A stretch of 64,000 bases of DNA from Ricinus communis. Taxonomy: Eukaryota; Streptophyta; Magnoliopsida; Malpighiales; Euphorbiaceae. Under the pieces are notes generated by a model, which was given only the letters and a program-made list of their open reading frames with translations, ran no database searches and was not told where the DNA came from. The position numbers and the translations under genes are program-made. This document shows, in pieces, positions 36,418-47,786 of the stretch (positions within the stretch are counted from its first letter, which is position 1; every line of letters begins with the position of its first letter). The DNA lies in the NCBI RefSeq assembly GCF_019578655.1, contig NC_063261.1:27693126-27757125 (forward strand). Reading direction: 5' to 3'.

Positions 36418-37176
36418 CGAAGAGATGGTGGTGGATTATATTAGCTGCTCTATCAATTGATCGTGGATCCGGATCACTGCCCACTCAAAAAGGCTAGAAT
36501 GGACCCCTGTATAACAAACGCTTCTTCTGGAACTCAAAAGGCTTCAGGAAGCCAACCCCAAAATGGTCTAAGAAAAACAACTACCGTAATAGCTATAATT
36601 GCATCATTTGCCAAGACATATACATCTCTTTCTGCCACAAAAACATGCTTGACATCTCTTTCTTTTGCAGGACAAACTGTTCCACTCAACATCCAAATAA
36701 ATCCAAGAAAAAGGTTCACAAAAAAAAAAAGAGAATTTATGGTGTCTAGCAAAATGGGTTACAAAGAAACAACGTACAGCGTAATAGGAGCCTTAATAGC
36801 AAGTGAGAAACGAGCAAGGTCACAAAAAATACCGTTCATCTGGTAGTTTGCTAGCCTAGTCTGATCATACTACACAAAAATACCCAACCAACCAGTAGAA
36901 TTCAAACAAAATCAAAAAATTCGTCTTGCTCACCAACTGTTCGATGAAATTTCCGACTCACCAACTGTTCGTCTTGCTCCCCAGCTGCTCACCAACTCCA
37001 AGTTGCACATCAATGTTCTTGAAACAAGAAACAAAAATGGCAGCCACACTGCAAGCATTGCCGACGAAACCAACTGTGCGCATCGTCGCCATCGAATATC
37101 AAATGGGAAAAGAAAGAAGGTAAAGGAAAGGGGTCGAAACCCTAAAGGAAAAAGAAGAAGGTAAGGGAAAAATAGT
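36418..37176 (-). other. Copia 1 5' leader
   Basis: Sequence between the primer-binding site and gag. Short frames are present on both strands but none is recognised. Confidence 0.5.
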
Positions 37177-37188
37177 GCTCTGATACCA
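37177..37188 (-). promoter_or_regulatory. Copia 1 primer-binding site (tRNA-Met)
   Basis: The minus strand reads TGGTATCAGAGC immediately next to the 5' LTR. Confidence 0.9.
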
Positions 37189-37330
37189 TGTCAAGATTTG
37201 GGGGAGAAAAGAGTTTTTATTTTTTCTTAAACATGTTTTTTTACAATGTTTGCTATATACACAAAAACAAAAACATTACACTAGCTTTACACGTGTCTAG
37301 CTCTTATTGGTTACCATACATATTCTATTA
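37189..37330 (-). repeat. Copia 1 5' LTR
   Basis: 142 bp with the same TG...TA termini as the other LTR, roughly 95% identical outside the homopolymer runs. Target duplication GATAC follows at 37331-37335. Confidence 0.9.
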
Positions 37331-37625
37331 GATACTAATAATAATCATCAACAGTTCCACAAAGTCTTTAAGCACCGGGCAGCACCGTACAAAGATCAAA
37401 TTAAGTTACCTTCTAGTACCTACACTAAAGCCTATAGCAAATGAGGCTTAATCACAAATCTCATATCAAAAACATATTATCCTTGTAATTCTACTACTAT
37501 CTAATTCAAGCATTATGGTAAACCAGTTCAAGAACATAAGAGAGAGGAAGAGATCTAGTGATAAAGCAAAACCACAAGAAGAAAATGGTAATTATGGTTC
37601 TACTATTACTACCACTACTACTACT
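37331..37625. repeat. PRP3 intron segment, tandem unit 2
   Basis: Direct copy of 31643-31941, sharing for example the run about 'cctatagcaaatgaggctta'. It ends in an (ACT)n-like stretch (37600-37640). Confidence 0.8.
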
Positions 37626-37741
37626 ACTATTATTACTACATTCTTAGTTAGTTCTCATGTTATGTTCCTGGCATATTTGATCTATTAAAATCCGATTGAG
37701 TTGGATATTTTTTTCCTACATCTGTTATTAGCCTTTTTCTT

Positions 37742-38128
37742 TTAATTGGTTTACCATAATGCTTGAATTGGCTTTAGAGTACGTATTAATTTGATCTTTT
37801 CATGGTGCTGCTTAGTGCTTGTCATGACCTTTTTAAAGACCTTACTTTGTGGAACTATTGCTAATGATTATTACTAGTATTACTATTATTTTATAGAAGT
37901 TCATTGATCTTTGTAGCAGTTCCTTAGTTATCATTCAGTTGATCTGAATGCCCTTCCTACTTCTAAATGTTGATATATCATAGGAATGTTAACATGCTTA
38001 TTTAATTTGATCTTTGTAGATCATTCACTAAGATAGCAAGTACTATAGCTGAGAACTGTGTGGCCCATGTTTATCCTCTACCTACCAAGGTATCTTCAAT
38101 TTCAAACACAAATGAAAATAAAGGAGTT
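37742..38128 (+). pseudogene. Inverted duplicate of the PRP3 intron and exon start
   Basis: The plus strand matches the reverse complement of ~31850-31405, at roughly 80% identity with a deletion. It includes the intron end (tttgatctttgtag, splice acceptor) and the first codons of the exon (AENCVAHVYPL here, AKNSMAHVYPL at 31460). The exon similarity continues patchily to ~38128 (aacacaaatgaaaataaag) and then joins hAT transposase sequence. It has no coding role now. Confidence 0.75.
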
Positions 38129-38750
38129 ATATCTTTCAAGCGATCGGCAACCACTAAATTAATTATATGTGCAATGCACCTCATGTGAAGGTACTTGCAC
38201 TTTGACACACAATTCTTCCAATTAATCATTTTCTTTTTTAAGTGAGATATGGTTGAATCGTTTGAACTAGTATTATCAACTGTCATAGTGAACACATTGT
38301 TCAACCCCCAATCAAGCAAACAAGTTTCTATTGCCTTACTAATGTAGTCACCTCTAATTAAAAATCGGACAAAAATTAATAATCTTTTTGTGCATTTTCC
38401 AATCAATATCAATAAAGTGAGCTGTAATATACATGTAATTAATTCTTTGAATAACGTCCAAGTATTTATAGTAAGGCTAACTTGTTTGGAACTTTTTCCA
38501 AATAAGACTTCAATCTCAACCTCTCATCTAAGTAAAATCAAAAACCATCCCGTGTAACGGTCCATCAAGATGGAATCTTAAACCTAGGACATGCACAAGC
38601 CATTAATCTTTAAACCCTACACCTTCCACAAATTTAAAAGGAAGTTCATCAATAATAATCATGCATACAAGTGCTTCTCTAATTGAATCTTGATCAAACT
38701 TCTTAGCAAGTGTAACCAAAAGGCAATAAGCAGTTTTAGGGTTAAGTTCA
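38129..38750 (-). pseudogene. hAT transposase fragment
   Basis: Minus-strand frames read like the N-terminal and middle parts of RICESLEEPER-type hAT transposases: AYCLLVTLAKKFDQDSI, DELPFKFVEGVGF, MACACPRF, then LNNVFTMTVDNTSSND and MRCIAHIINLVV (38150-38300). Stops and frame changes are frequent. The fragment ends at the inverted PRP3 piece on one side and at a Copia LTR on the other, so that Copia probably inserted into it. Confidence 0.75.
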
Positions 38751-38896
38751 ATGATTATCATAAGAGTAGTATAGTATTTTCCTTTATCCTTGTGTTAGAG
38801 TATATATATCCCTTTTCTTTGTTTTAGGGTTAAGTTCCTTTTCTTTGACAATGTACATTTAAGCCTTTTCAATATATCTCCTTTTCAATGTTTTCA
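38747..38896 (+). repeat. Copia 2 5' LTR (truncated)
   Basis: Matches 44170-44318 closely. The first ~15 bases of the right LTR (tgttaaatactgtaa) are absent. It ends ...TTTTCA before the primer site. Confidence 0.8.
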
Positions 38897-38909
38897 TGGT
38901 ATCAGAGCC
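38897..38909 (+). promoter_or_regulatory. Copia 2 primer-binding site (tRNA-Met)
   Basis: TGGTATCAGAGCC directly after the LTR. Confidence 0.9.
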
Positions 38910-39903
38910 AAATTATTTTGCAATGAGAAACATTCATCCTTTAGCTCTGCTTCTCCACTCTGCCTCTGTGTGAAACGGTGTCGTCGATGAACTAGCAGAA
39001 GGATTGGATTCTGCTGCAAAACGGTGTCATCTGGTATAGTAGAGCTGCTACAAAACGCTGTCGTCTGTTATAGCAGAAGGATTGGCATCTGCTGCAAAAC
39101 AGTGTCGTGCTAGTGGTGGAGATGAGGGGATTGCGTGAAACGGTGTGGTAAAGATGCAGGGGATTGACTGGCTCCTGTGCAAAACAGTGTCGTACTAGCA
39201 GAAGGATCGTCGATGCGTCATCATATCCGAACTGAAACTGGGATTCACATTTGGCTCCTATGCTTTCGTCGATGCGTCGTCGTCTGCGGACTGAAACTGG
39301 GATTCACGCTTCCATTCACGGCCGAAACATTGGATTGCTGGTTTTCTTGCGGAATCACGTTCGTTGTTTGATTATCCTTGTTTAGTGGGGATGCTTAACA
39401 CGTCCGAAACGTTGGATTGCTGGATTTCCGTACACCGGTTTGTTAGAGCTTTCTGTCGATTCTAAAGCCGACTGTTTCGTTGGTGGTGGAACAACTGGGC
39501 TTTCGTATTCTACGTCGTCGTTGACTGGAACTGGCGCTAGAAGGAGGGTTGTTGGCCATGGTGGGTTGATGGCTTCTATTGAAAACAGTAGTCATAAGGG
39601 TAGAAGAAAAAGGGAAAGGGAAAACTAGCAAAGTTTGTTAGTCTTGTTAGAGGCATCATCGAAGAGGAGGTGGCTGGCTTTGCTTGCAGTGGTTGACAAA
39701 AGGTTGGATTTATTTAAGGATGGGTTTTTATTGTTGATAAATGTTGACAAAAAGTTAGCAGAAACTTGGTGATAGGTCTTTTAAGGATGGGTTTTTATTG
39801 TGGATAAATGTTATGTGCAATCTGTAAAAAAAAGGTCTCTTTGAGTAATTGATCACTATTATGTTGATGTTTTTCTTTTTTCTTTCCTTTCCGTTATGGC
39901 GAA
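38910..39903 (+). other. Copia 2 5' leader
   Basis: Long leader before gag. A phrase like 'gcaaaacggtgtcgtctg' recurs imperfectly between ~38967 and 39200, and the aacgttggattgctggatttc region is repeated near 39328 and 39410. No gene recognised. Confidence 0.5.
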
Positions 39904-40780
39904 ATGGCGAAAGTTAGAGATGATTCGCTTCAAGCAGTCAGTGTTCAATTAGATGGTAAAAATTATGCGTATTGGAGTTATGTGATGAGAAATTTTCTAA
40001 AAGGTAAACAAAAGTGGGAATATGTTTAGGGTGCCTCTAAATTATGTTTATTGGAGTTATGTGATGAGAAATTTTCCAAAAGGTAAACAAAAGTGGGGAT
40101 ATGTTTCTGGTGCCTCAATTAAGCCTCAAGATGGTACGGTGTCTGACTATGTGGTATTATTAGATAAATGAGAGGTAGATAATTCAAAAATCATTATTTT
40201 GATGAATAATTTGTTAAGCATTCGATAGGTATCCAGTTACCAAAATATGAGATAGCTAAAGAGGTTTGGGATCATCTAGCTAGACTGTACACACAGTCTA
40301 ATTTTGCAAAATAATACCAGTTGGAATCTGACATTCGTGCACTTCGGCAGAAAATATGAGTATTTAGGAATTTTATGATGATAGATTTGTGGGATCAATT
40401 AGCCCTTACAGAATCTGTTGAATTACGAGCCTTTGGAGCTTATATTGCACGAAGAGAGGAGCAGAGGTTGGTACAGTTTTTAAAGGCTTTTCGTGATGAG
40501 TTTAAGGGACTTCGCAGATCTATTCTGCATCGCCATCTGTTGTCTTTTGTTTACTCTGTTGTTAGTGAGCTTTTAGCTGAAGAAATTCGTCTTAAGTCTT
40601 CGGTTATAAAAGAGGTTTCTTCAGCTTCTACTCCATCCGTTTTTGCCATGCCTCATCGATCAAACTTTAAGTCTCAGTTCAAACCATATGGATTTGTTGC
40701 TCGTGATGAAAGCAGGTTCTATAAGCAAAAAGGTCACTGAAAATCTCAGTGTCCGAAATTGGGCAGAGGAAAACAGTAGC
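39904..40780 (+). pseudogene. Copia 2 gag (broken)
   Basis: ATG at 39904 opens MAKVRDDSLQAVSVQLDGKNYAYW-type gag (UBN2 family) but meets a stop at ~40027. A 79-bp tandem duplication (39960-40038 and 40039-40117) disrupts it further. The open piece 40375-40740 is the gag middle. A zinc-knuckle remnant (QKGH then a stop, then QCPK) follows at ~40730-40760. Confidence 0.75.
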
Positions 40781-40989
40781 AGCAGCAATCTCATCAGTGG
40801 TCTTATCGACCACCGACTCTTCACAATGGTCCTTCTCTCCTACCTCTTCCTCACAATGCACTGTCAACCTCCTCCTTGGATCCATCAATGATTGAGCAAT
40901 TTCAGCAGTTCCTTGCATCTCAGCCTCACGCCATGTCAGCTTCCTCTCAAATAGGTTTGTCATCTAGTCCTTCAGGTATATCCCCTTCC

Positions 40990-42690
40990 TCTTGGATTTT
41001 TAGATTATGGTGCTTTAAACCATATGTCACCTAATTTTTCATCATTTACTTCTCTAACCCCTAAAGTTTCAATTCCTGTTATGAGTGCTAGTGGTACACT
41101 TATGCCATTGCAAGGTGTTGGTTCGGTTATTACGCCTTCTCTGTCTTTATCTAATGTCTATCACATTCCTAGTCTTGTTTTGAATCTTGCTTCTGTTGGT
41201 CAAATATGTGACACTGGATGCTCAGTCTCTTTTTCTTCCTCTACATGTTCTGTTCATGATCCAAATTCTCAAGAGGTGATTGGGATCGGCCATATAGAAT
41301 GAGGACTTTATGTATTGGATCAGCTTAAAATTCCTCATACTGCAGCAGCTATTCCTGGTGTAAACTTGTCATCCTTTCGTTTGAGTCCTTCTTCGTTGTA
41401 GCATTCTCGCCTTGGTCATGTCTCCGTGTCTCGTTTGCAATTTTTAGTCTCTACAGGAGCTTTAGGAAATTTGAAAACTCGTGATATTTCTGACTGCAGT
41501 GGTTGTAAACTAGTAAAGTTTATTGCACTGCCTTTTCCTAAAAGTACTACTATATTTATTGCTCCTTTTGATCTTATTCATTCTGATGTTTGGGGGCCCG
41601 CTCCTGTCTCTACAAAAGGGGGTTCTCGTTATTATGTATCTTTTATTGATGATTGCACTCGTTATTGTTGAGTTTATCTTATGAAACGTCGTTCAGACTT
41701 TCTTGGTATTTATAATGAATTTCGATCTCTTGTAAAAACCCAACATTCAGCTGTTATTAAATGTTTTAGATGTGACTTAGAGGGAAAGTATACTTCTCAT
41801 GCTTTTGAGGACCTACTTGCTTTAGATGGTACAATTTACCAAACTTCTTGCACTGATACTCCTGAACAAAATGGAGTTGCTGAAAAAAAAACATAGGTAC
41901 ATTCTTGAGACTGCACAATCACTTTTGTTGTCCGCTAGTGTTCCTATTGATACTGCTGAACAAAATGGAGTTGCTGAAAAAAGAAACATAGGTACATTCT
42001 TGAGACTGCACAATCACTTTTGTTGTCTCCTAGTGTTCCTAGTGAATTTTGGGGGGAGGGAATTCTTACTTCTGTTCATTTAATTAACAGAATTCATATT
42101 TCTCGTAATTCTGGCTTGTCTTCCTATAAAAGACTGTATGGTCGCTCTCCAGATTATTCTTCCCTTCGTGTCTTTGGTTCTACATATTTTGTTATTCTTC
42201 CTCATGTTGAACGCAGTAAGTTAACATTTCGATCTACTATATGTGTTTTTCTTGGTTATGGTGCGAGTCAAAAAGGGTATTGTTGTTTTGATCCAATCAG
42301 TCATAAGTTATATGTTTCTCTTCATGTTGTTTGTCTTGAACATATTCCTTATTTTGCAATTCCCGACCGTCCTCACAGTATGTCTATGTCTGATCTTATC
42401 CACATTGATCATTTTGCTACTGATATTAATGAGCTACCCTCTGTTGGCATTCCTGACACTTTTATTGGCTCTTCCACTATAATCTCTGTCCAATCATCTC
42501 TTGAGACTGCGGATACTATCAAACCTTGCTATCTGTACGAAATCATAAGTCCATTAAATAACTTGATTTTGATTATTCTTGTTATTCGAGTTTATTTGTC
42601 TCTTTTCTAGCTTCTATTCATCGTCTTTTTGAGCCTTTATCTTTTAAATGAGCAATTCTTGATCCTCTTTAACAGCGTGCTATGGCTGAG
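40990..42690 (+). pseudogene. Copia 2 protease-integrase (broken)
   Basis: The protease relic near 41000 reads DYGALNHM where an active enzyme has DSGA. The pre-integrase HSRLGHVSVSRL begins at 41402, and the integrase core has HSDVWGPAPVSTKGG at ~41580, followed by a stop at ~41669. The catalytic Glu block (EQNGVAEK) occurs twice because of a 94-bp tandem duplication (41862-41955 and 41956-42049). The piece 42020-42610 carries the integrase end (HLINRIHISRNSGLSSYKRL). Confidence 0.8.
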
Positions 42691-44142
42691 GAGCTAACTG
42701 CTCTTCATCAAACCCATACTTGGGATTTAGTGTCCATTCCTGCAGGTAAACGTACTATTAGTTCTCGTTGGTTCTATAAGATTAAAATTAAGTCTGATGG
42801 ATCTATTGAATGATATAAAGCTCGTCTAGTGGCTAAAGGTTATTCTCAGGAATATGGTTTGGATTATGAGGAGACTTTTGCTTCCGTTGCTAAAAATGAC
42901 TACAGTTCGAACTCTTATTGCTATTGCTTTTGTTCGTCATTGGGATATAACTCAAATGGATATTAAAAATGCTTTTTTGAATGGCGACCTTCACGAAGAA
43001 GTTTACATGGTTCCTCCTCCTGGTCTTGATCATCATCCTGTTAAAGTCTGCAAACTTAGGAAGGCTCTTTATGGTCTCAAACAGGCTCCTCGCGCCTGGT
43101 TTGAGAAGTTTTCTATTATGATTACTTCACTTGGTTTTCATCTTAGCAACCATGACTCTGCACTGTTTGTCAAATGTACTTCGGTTGGTCGAATTATATG
43201 TTGATGATATGATTATTACAGGTGATGATATTATTGGGATTAGTATGTTGAAGTCCGAATTGACTCGTTGTTTTGCTATGAAGGACTTGGGTCCCCTTCA
43301 TTATTTCTTAGGTATTGAAGTTGCTTCCTCTCCGAAAGGGTATCTTCTTTCTCAATCTAAGTATATTTCTGATATTTTTGAACGTGCTCGTCTTTCTGAT
43401 AATAAGACTGTTGATACTCCGATTCAGCTCAACGCTTGTTATTCTACTTCTGATGGTTCTCCACTGCCATATCCAAATCTATATCGAACTATTGTTGGAA
43501 GTTTGGTTTATATTACTATCACTCATCCTGATATCGCATATGTTGTTCATATAGTCACTCAGTTTGTTACTTCTCCTACTACAGTTCATTGGGCTGCTGT
43601 TCTTTGCATTTTGAGATACCTTCGCGGCACTCAGTTTCAAACTCTCTTATTTTCATCTATTTCATCTTTAGAGTTATGTGCTTACTCTGATGCTGATTGG
43701 GCCAGTGATCCCACTGACCGCAAATCAACTACTGGATTTTATATTTTTCTAGGTGATTCTCTTATCTTTTGGAAAAGTAAGAAGTAGGATGTCATTTATC
43801 GATCCTCAACGGAGGCTGAATATCGCTCTATGGCTTCTACTACTTGTGAAATAGTTTGGTTGCGATGGTTGCTTGCTGACATGGTTGTTTTTCTGCGACA
43901 ACCGACTCCCTTACATTATGATAATAAGAGTGTTATTCAGATTGCACATATTTCACGAACGGACCAAGCATATTGAAATCAACTGTCATATTATGCGTCA
44001 TCATCTTCAAAATGACACATTGATATTGCCATTTGTTTCTTCTTCCTTACAGCTTGCAGACTTGTTTACAAAATATTTAACCGCTTCACGTTTTCGCTTT
44101 CTGTCTGACAAATTCTCGATGCTTACTGCTATCACATCATGA
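42680..44142 (+). pseudogene. Copia 2 reverse transcriptase-RNase H (broken)
   Basis: RT begins with RAMAEELTALHQTHTWDLV at ~42680 and has AFLNGDLHEEVYM (42970) and LYGLKQAPRAWF (43060). A frame change near 43190 is followed by YVDDMIITGDD (43196-43228). RNase H has YSDADWASDPTDRKSTTGF (43685) and, after a stop at ~43787, STEAEYRSMA and the tail HERTKHIEINCHIMRHHL. Confidence 0.85.
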
Positions 44143-44146
44143 GTTT

Positions 44147-44154
44147 AAGGGGGA
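44147..44154 (+). other. Copia 2 polypurine tract
   Basis: AAGGGGGA immediately before the right LTR. Confidence 0.75.
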
Positions 44155-44318
44155 TGTTAAATACTGTAATTCAATGATTATCATAAGGGTAGTATAGTCT
44201 TTTTTTTTATCCTTGTGTTGGAGTATATATATCATCTTTTCTTTGTTTTAGGGTTAAGTTCCTTCTCTTTGATAATGTACATTTAAGCCTCTTCAATATC
44301 TCCTTTTCAATATTTTCA
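44155..44318 (+). repeat. Copia 2 3' LTR
   Basis: 164 bp, TGTTAAATACTG...ATATTTTCA, canonical TG...CA ends. Confidence 0.85.
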
Positions 44319-44399
44319 GATAAAACGAGAATCATTTGCAGGAAAGAGAATATGAGAATTAGTCGTTTATTGGGCGGTGCAGGATCATTGTAATTATTT

Positions 44400-44960
44400 T
44401 AATTACGAATAATAATATAAATAATTATAGATTAAATTTAATTAAATCTTTAATATTTTATAAGTATTTATAGTATTTTAGAAAAGTAATAATAAATTAA
44501 GTATTTTTTTGAATATTTATTAATATTTTAAGATTTTATCAATTTTTATTTTAATGTAATTATATAAAAATTATTTTAAAGATATTTATTATTTAATTTT
44601 TAGTATTATATAAATTAATATTATAAATATAATTAATATTACTATTTCTTAGGTTTAGAAATTATTATATAATTAGAAGACTAATTTATTAGTTAATAAA
44701 AATATTATTTTTTAGAATTAGAATCATTGTCTAATTAGAAAACTAATTTTTTTGTTAATATAATATTAAAAAATAATTAAAATGTTATTTTTAAGAATTA
44801 TAATCATTGTTTAATTAGGAGTGTAACTTATTAATTAATTTATTTATAGAAAAATGATATAATTATACATAAGCTTGAATGTAAAAAATAATGATAAAAA
44901 TACACATAAATTTAAATATTATGTATCAAAAATAAATGCAGATATTAAAATAAAGATTTT
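44400..44960. repeat. AT-rich dispersed repeat, copy A
   Basis: Contains three tandem, imperfect ~60-80 bp units (44651-44713, 44714-44793, 44794-44840) about 'taattagaagactaattt'. The reverse complement of ~44395-44960 matches ~54830-55440 over hundreds of bases, for example the stretch around aagaaatagtaatattaatt. No coding capacity. Confidence 0.6.
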
Positions 44961-45879
44961 ATGTGTCAAAATATTTATTAGGTTGGATTTTTATTTATTT
45001 ATTACATCTAATTAGCATATCCAAAATCAAAACAAAAGTCCTTTTTCAATCTAATTAATTGATATACAATATACCATAAATTTAAAAATATAACAAATCA
45101 TGCACAAAAAAGAATTAGTATATTTCAAAATTGTGAGTATACTATGGCTGAAACATATGTTCAAATGGGTTCTTTCGGTTTTTGGTGAAGAGAGTTCTGA
45201 TTTTCTTAAATACAAAAGGAAAAGGATTTTGGAAAAATCACGAAAGTTCAGCAAATTCTTAGATTCAACTTGCTTATAGATTGAAATTCAAATCAGTAGA
45301 AGATTTGTGCAGATGAAATCAATTCTGGTGACAGTTTTGACTAGTATTTAGGGATTGGAGAGACAAAACTTGGGAGGATTATTCATATTGTTTGTGATGA
45401 AAACTAGAGTGCAGAATATGCAGAGGGAGTCTCCTGCAATCTTGGAATATCACTCATCACAAGCAGGAATATAATTTCCACTCAGGTCATGGCACAAATT
45501 CTCAACTGCTTGTGATGCAAACTGCTCTGTTTTCATGTGTTTTCCTTTTCCTATTTCTTCATAAATATCTTCTTAAGCTACTACATAAGAAGGAAATATC
45601 AGTAGGGGGAAGAAAAATAAATAAGCATGATTCCATATGATGGGAAAAATCACCTGATTACATAAAAGAGTACACGGCTCACAGGAAAGATCAGAAATCA
45701 CAAGTGGGAAACAAGCAGTGACACAACACAAGCAGTTATGCTAATAAATATGCTCTAAGCATATAGTTTGAACACAAGACAAAATCAAGCTAATCGAACA
45801 AACTGGATTCTGAACCGCATATGATATGATTCTAACCTCATTTTACGAATTTCTTTTTATGAATATATTGCTCCAGTAT

Positions 45880-46225
45880 ACTTCAATTCCTCTCTTACCA
45901 TATGTGCAGAAACTTTGCTCATAGAAACACCAGCAAGGTCCCTAATTCTTCACTTTTCTTGTGCATAAGATAAATAGTCTCACTAATGGCATGATTAACA
46001 TGTGATGAGTGCTAAATCATTATGACTTGATCCCTTTTATTACCTTCAAGTTGAAGGGTGTACTCCGAATTCCGCATAATGTCCGATACTGAAGGTCGAG
46101 GAGCACTGGATCCTGCCAAGTATGTCTCAGCTTCTTTATATGATCTTGAATAAGAGCTGTTCAGCTTCCTTCAGTTGTGTTACCTCAAGACCAGCCCATT
46201 CAACTACATTCACCTCTTCTCTTGG
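45880..46225 (-). pseudogene. CrRLK1L receptor kinase fragment
   Basis: The minus strand encodes degenerate equivalents of the C-terminus of the intact kinase at 51429-53870. DLAGVSMSKVSAHMVREEL (45885-45945) corresponds to DLSGVSMSKVFAQMVREEM. The 46040-46225 stretch corresponds to the VEWALK...PSMGDVLWNLEYALQL region (PSVSDIMRNSEYTLQLEG here), with deletions and frame breaks. The kinase core and ectodomain are absent. It is a leftover of a partial duplication, now on the other side of the FRS11-like gene. Confidence 0.75.
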
Positions 46226-47786
46226 AAGTACCTAAGAAGTTCAAACAAGATTTTGCCATACATATATCCAATATAAGAACCTCATCCTCTTTATATACTA
46301 GCATACAAGTTAAATCACTAATGAAATTTCTCTCTTTTTTTCTATCAGTAGATAGAACAAGTACATTCTCTGAGAAATCCATTTTGTGGAGCTCCGTGGT
46401 CTTCATATCTACCAGTTAAGCTTGCAGTACATGTTGTCACTGAACTTTTGAGTTTCGCCAGACTTTGGTAAGAAGCACTTAAGACAATAGGATCTGATCA
46501 TCTGCATAATGTACAAAACAACAAATATTCCCCCAACAGTTTTGAGTGAGATTAAGCCAGATTACAAGTCAGAAGCACTTGCTGATTTCTTCAGTATTTC
46601 CATGCACACCAAATTCTAAATGAAAATTATGATCTGATTCAACATAAACAAATCTATCTAAGAATACAAGAAAAAAAAAAAGAAAAAACCGTCACTGCTC
46701 CAGAAAAAGAAGAGAGTTGAAAAACTATGGGTTCAAACCCGTCAAAATTATGCTTGATGCCTGATGCAAAAAAAGCCGCCAATGAGAATACCTATGAAAA
46801 AGAAGTGTGGAACTTTATATAAATTAGTTTAGTTGTTACCCTGTCTTATCAATTTACAGTTACAGATCAGATTAATTTCACTTTGGGAATTAAATTGGTA
46901 AACTCAGGTCCAGAAACGGAAGTGCCACAAACTGTTAATGTGGAGGAAAGAAAAGCAGGGCCCTAGAAGAAGAGACGGACTATAAATAGATAACATTTCT
47001 ACAAAATTATCATGCATCAACCTTATTAGCACAGCAATGGTTCAAACATGCTTCCCATCCCTAGCCTTTCATGAGCCATTCCCTTTCTCAATTGGAAAAT
47101 TCATACAAATTACCTGAGGAAGCTGTCACAAGAAAGTCTTTATACTCTCTAGCTGCCAAGTACAATTTTACACATGCCTGAGAATCTCCAACGATCCTTG
47201 GGAGGCACCAAAATCTTTTTCTTGTAACCTTTTTGTTGGAACTTTCAAGATTTATCCTTTCATCAAAAACTATAATTTTTTCTTTCAAGTGGCACCTATA
47301 TCACTATTGTATAAGTCAAAGACCACAGCTTACACAATTACAAGAACGCAAATGACTAAAGCCAGAGAAAGTACGATACAGGTAGTCTATTTCTTCAGGA
47401 TAGCCAAAATCAAACACTGAATTTCTGAAAGAATCCTTGATGTTTGGAACAGAGAAAAGAGAAAGGAAAAATTAAGGGAAAGAGCAAAATGCACGTCATA
47501 ACTGTATTCTTTTTTTTGTTATTTCCACAGGCAAATCAAATCTCTCATGTTTTACTTAGTATAGCACCTTAGGTTAGTGACTTGCTTCAATCCACATTTT
47601 GTAGCTTTTAGTAGTTTTTCATGAAAGAAAACCAATGACGAATAATAATGATGTCACCACAAGTGAAAATATTTCTCTTCTACATGAAAGTGAAATAAAA
47701 ATGCACATGCATTTTGGATTTTCCATCACCTCTGGCATATATTATCCTAAAGGTTTTCACCATAAAAGCTACCACCAGACTTTAAA
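46226..47786. other. Intergenic region downstream of the FRS11-like gene
   Basis: No gene recognised. GGGTTCAAACCC near 46731-46742 is B-box-like but isolated. The 3' UTR of the FRS gene should lie in the right part. Confidence 0.45.

Larger units (their letters stand above)
31947..37330 (-). mobile_element. Copia LTR retrotransposon 1, full length but defective
   Basis: Two LTRs (31947-32095 and 37189-37330), a tRNA-Met primer site next to the 5' LTR, a polypurine tract next to the 3' LTR, and gag-pol on the minus strand in Copia order (gag, protease, integrase, RT, RNase H). GATAC flanks it on both sides. It sits at the junction of a duplicated PRP3 intron segment, in the same orientation as PRP3. 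The LTRs differ by about six or seven substitutions plus length changes in A and T runs, so it is neither very recent nor ancient. Stops and frame changes in gag and pol make it non-autonomous. Confidence 0.92.
38747..44318 (+). mobile_element. Copia LTR retrotransposon 2, defective
   Basis: Left LTR (38747-38896, missing its first ~15 bp), tRNA-Met primer site, gag-pol in Copia order on the plus strand, polypurine tract and right LTR (44155-44318). Stops, frame changes and two internal tandem duplications show it is dead. It abuts a hAT transposase relic on its left. No target-site duplication could be matched. Confidence 0.88.

Noticed and set aside
46725..46745. B-box-like GGGTTCAAACCC as a second SINE or tRNA
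   Set aside because: No A-box or cloverleaf can be formed around it.
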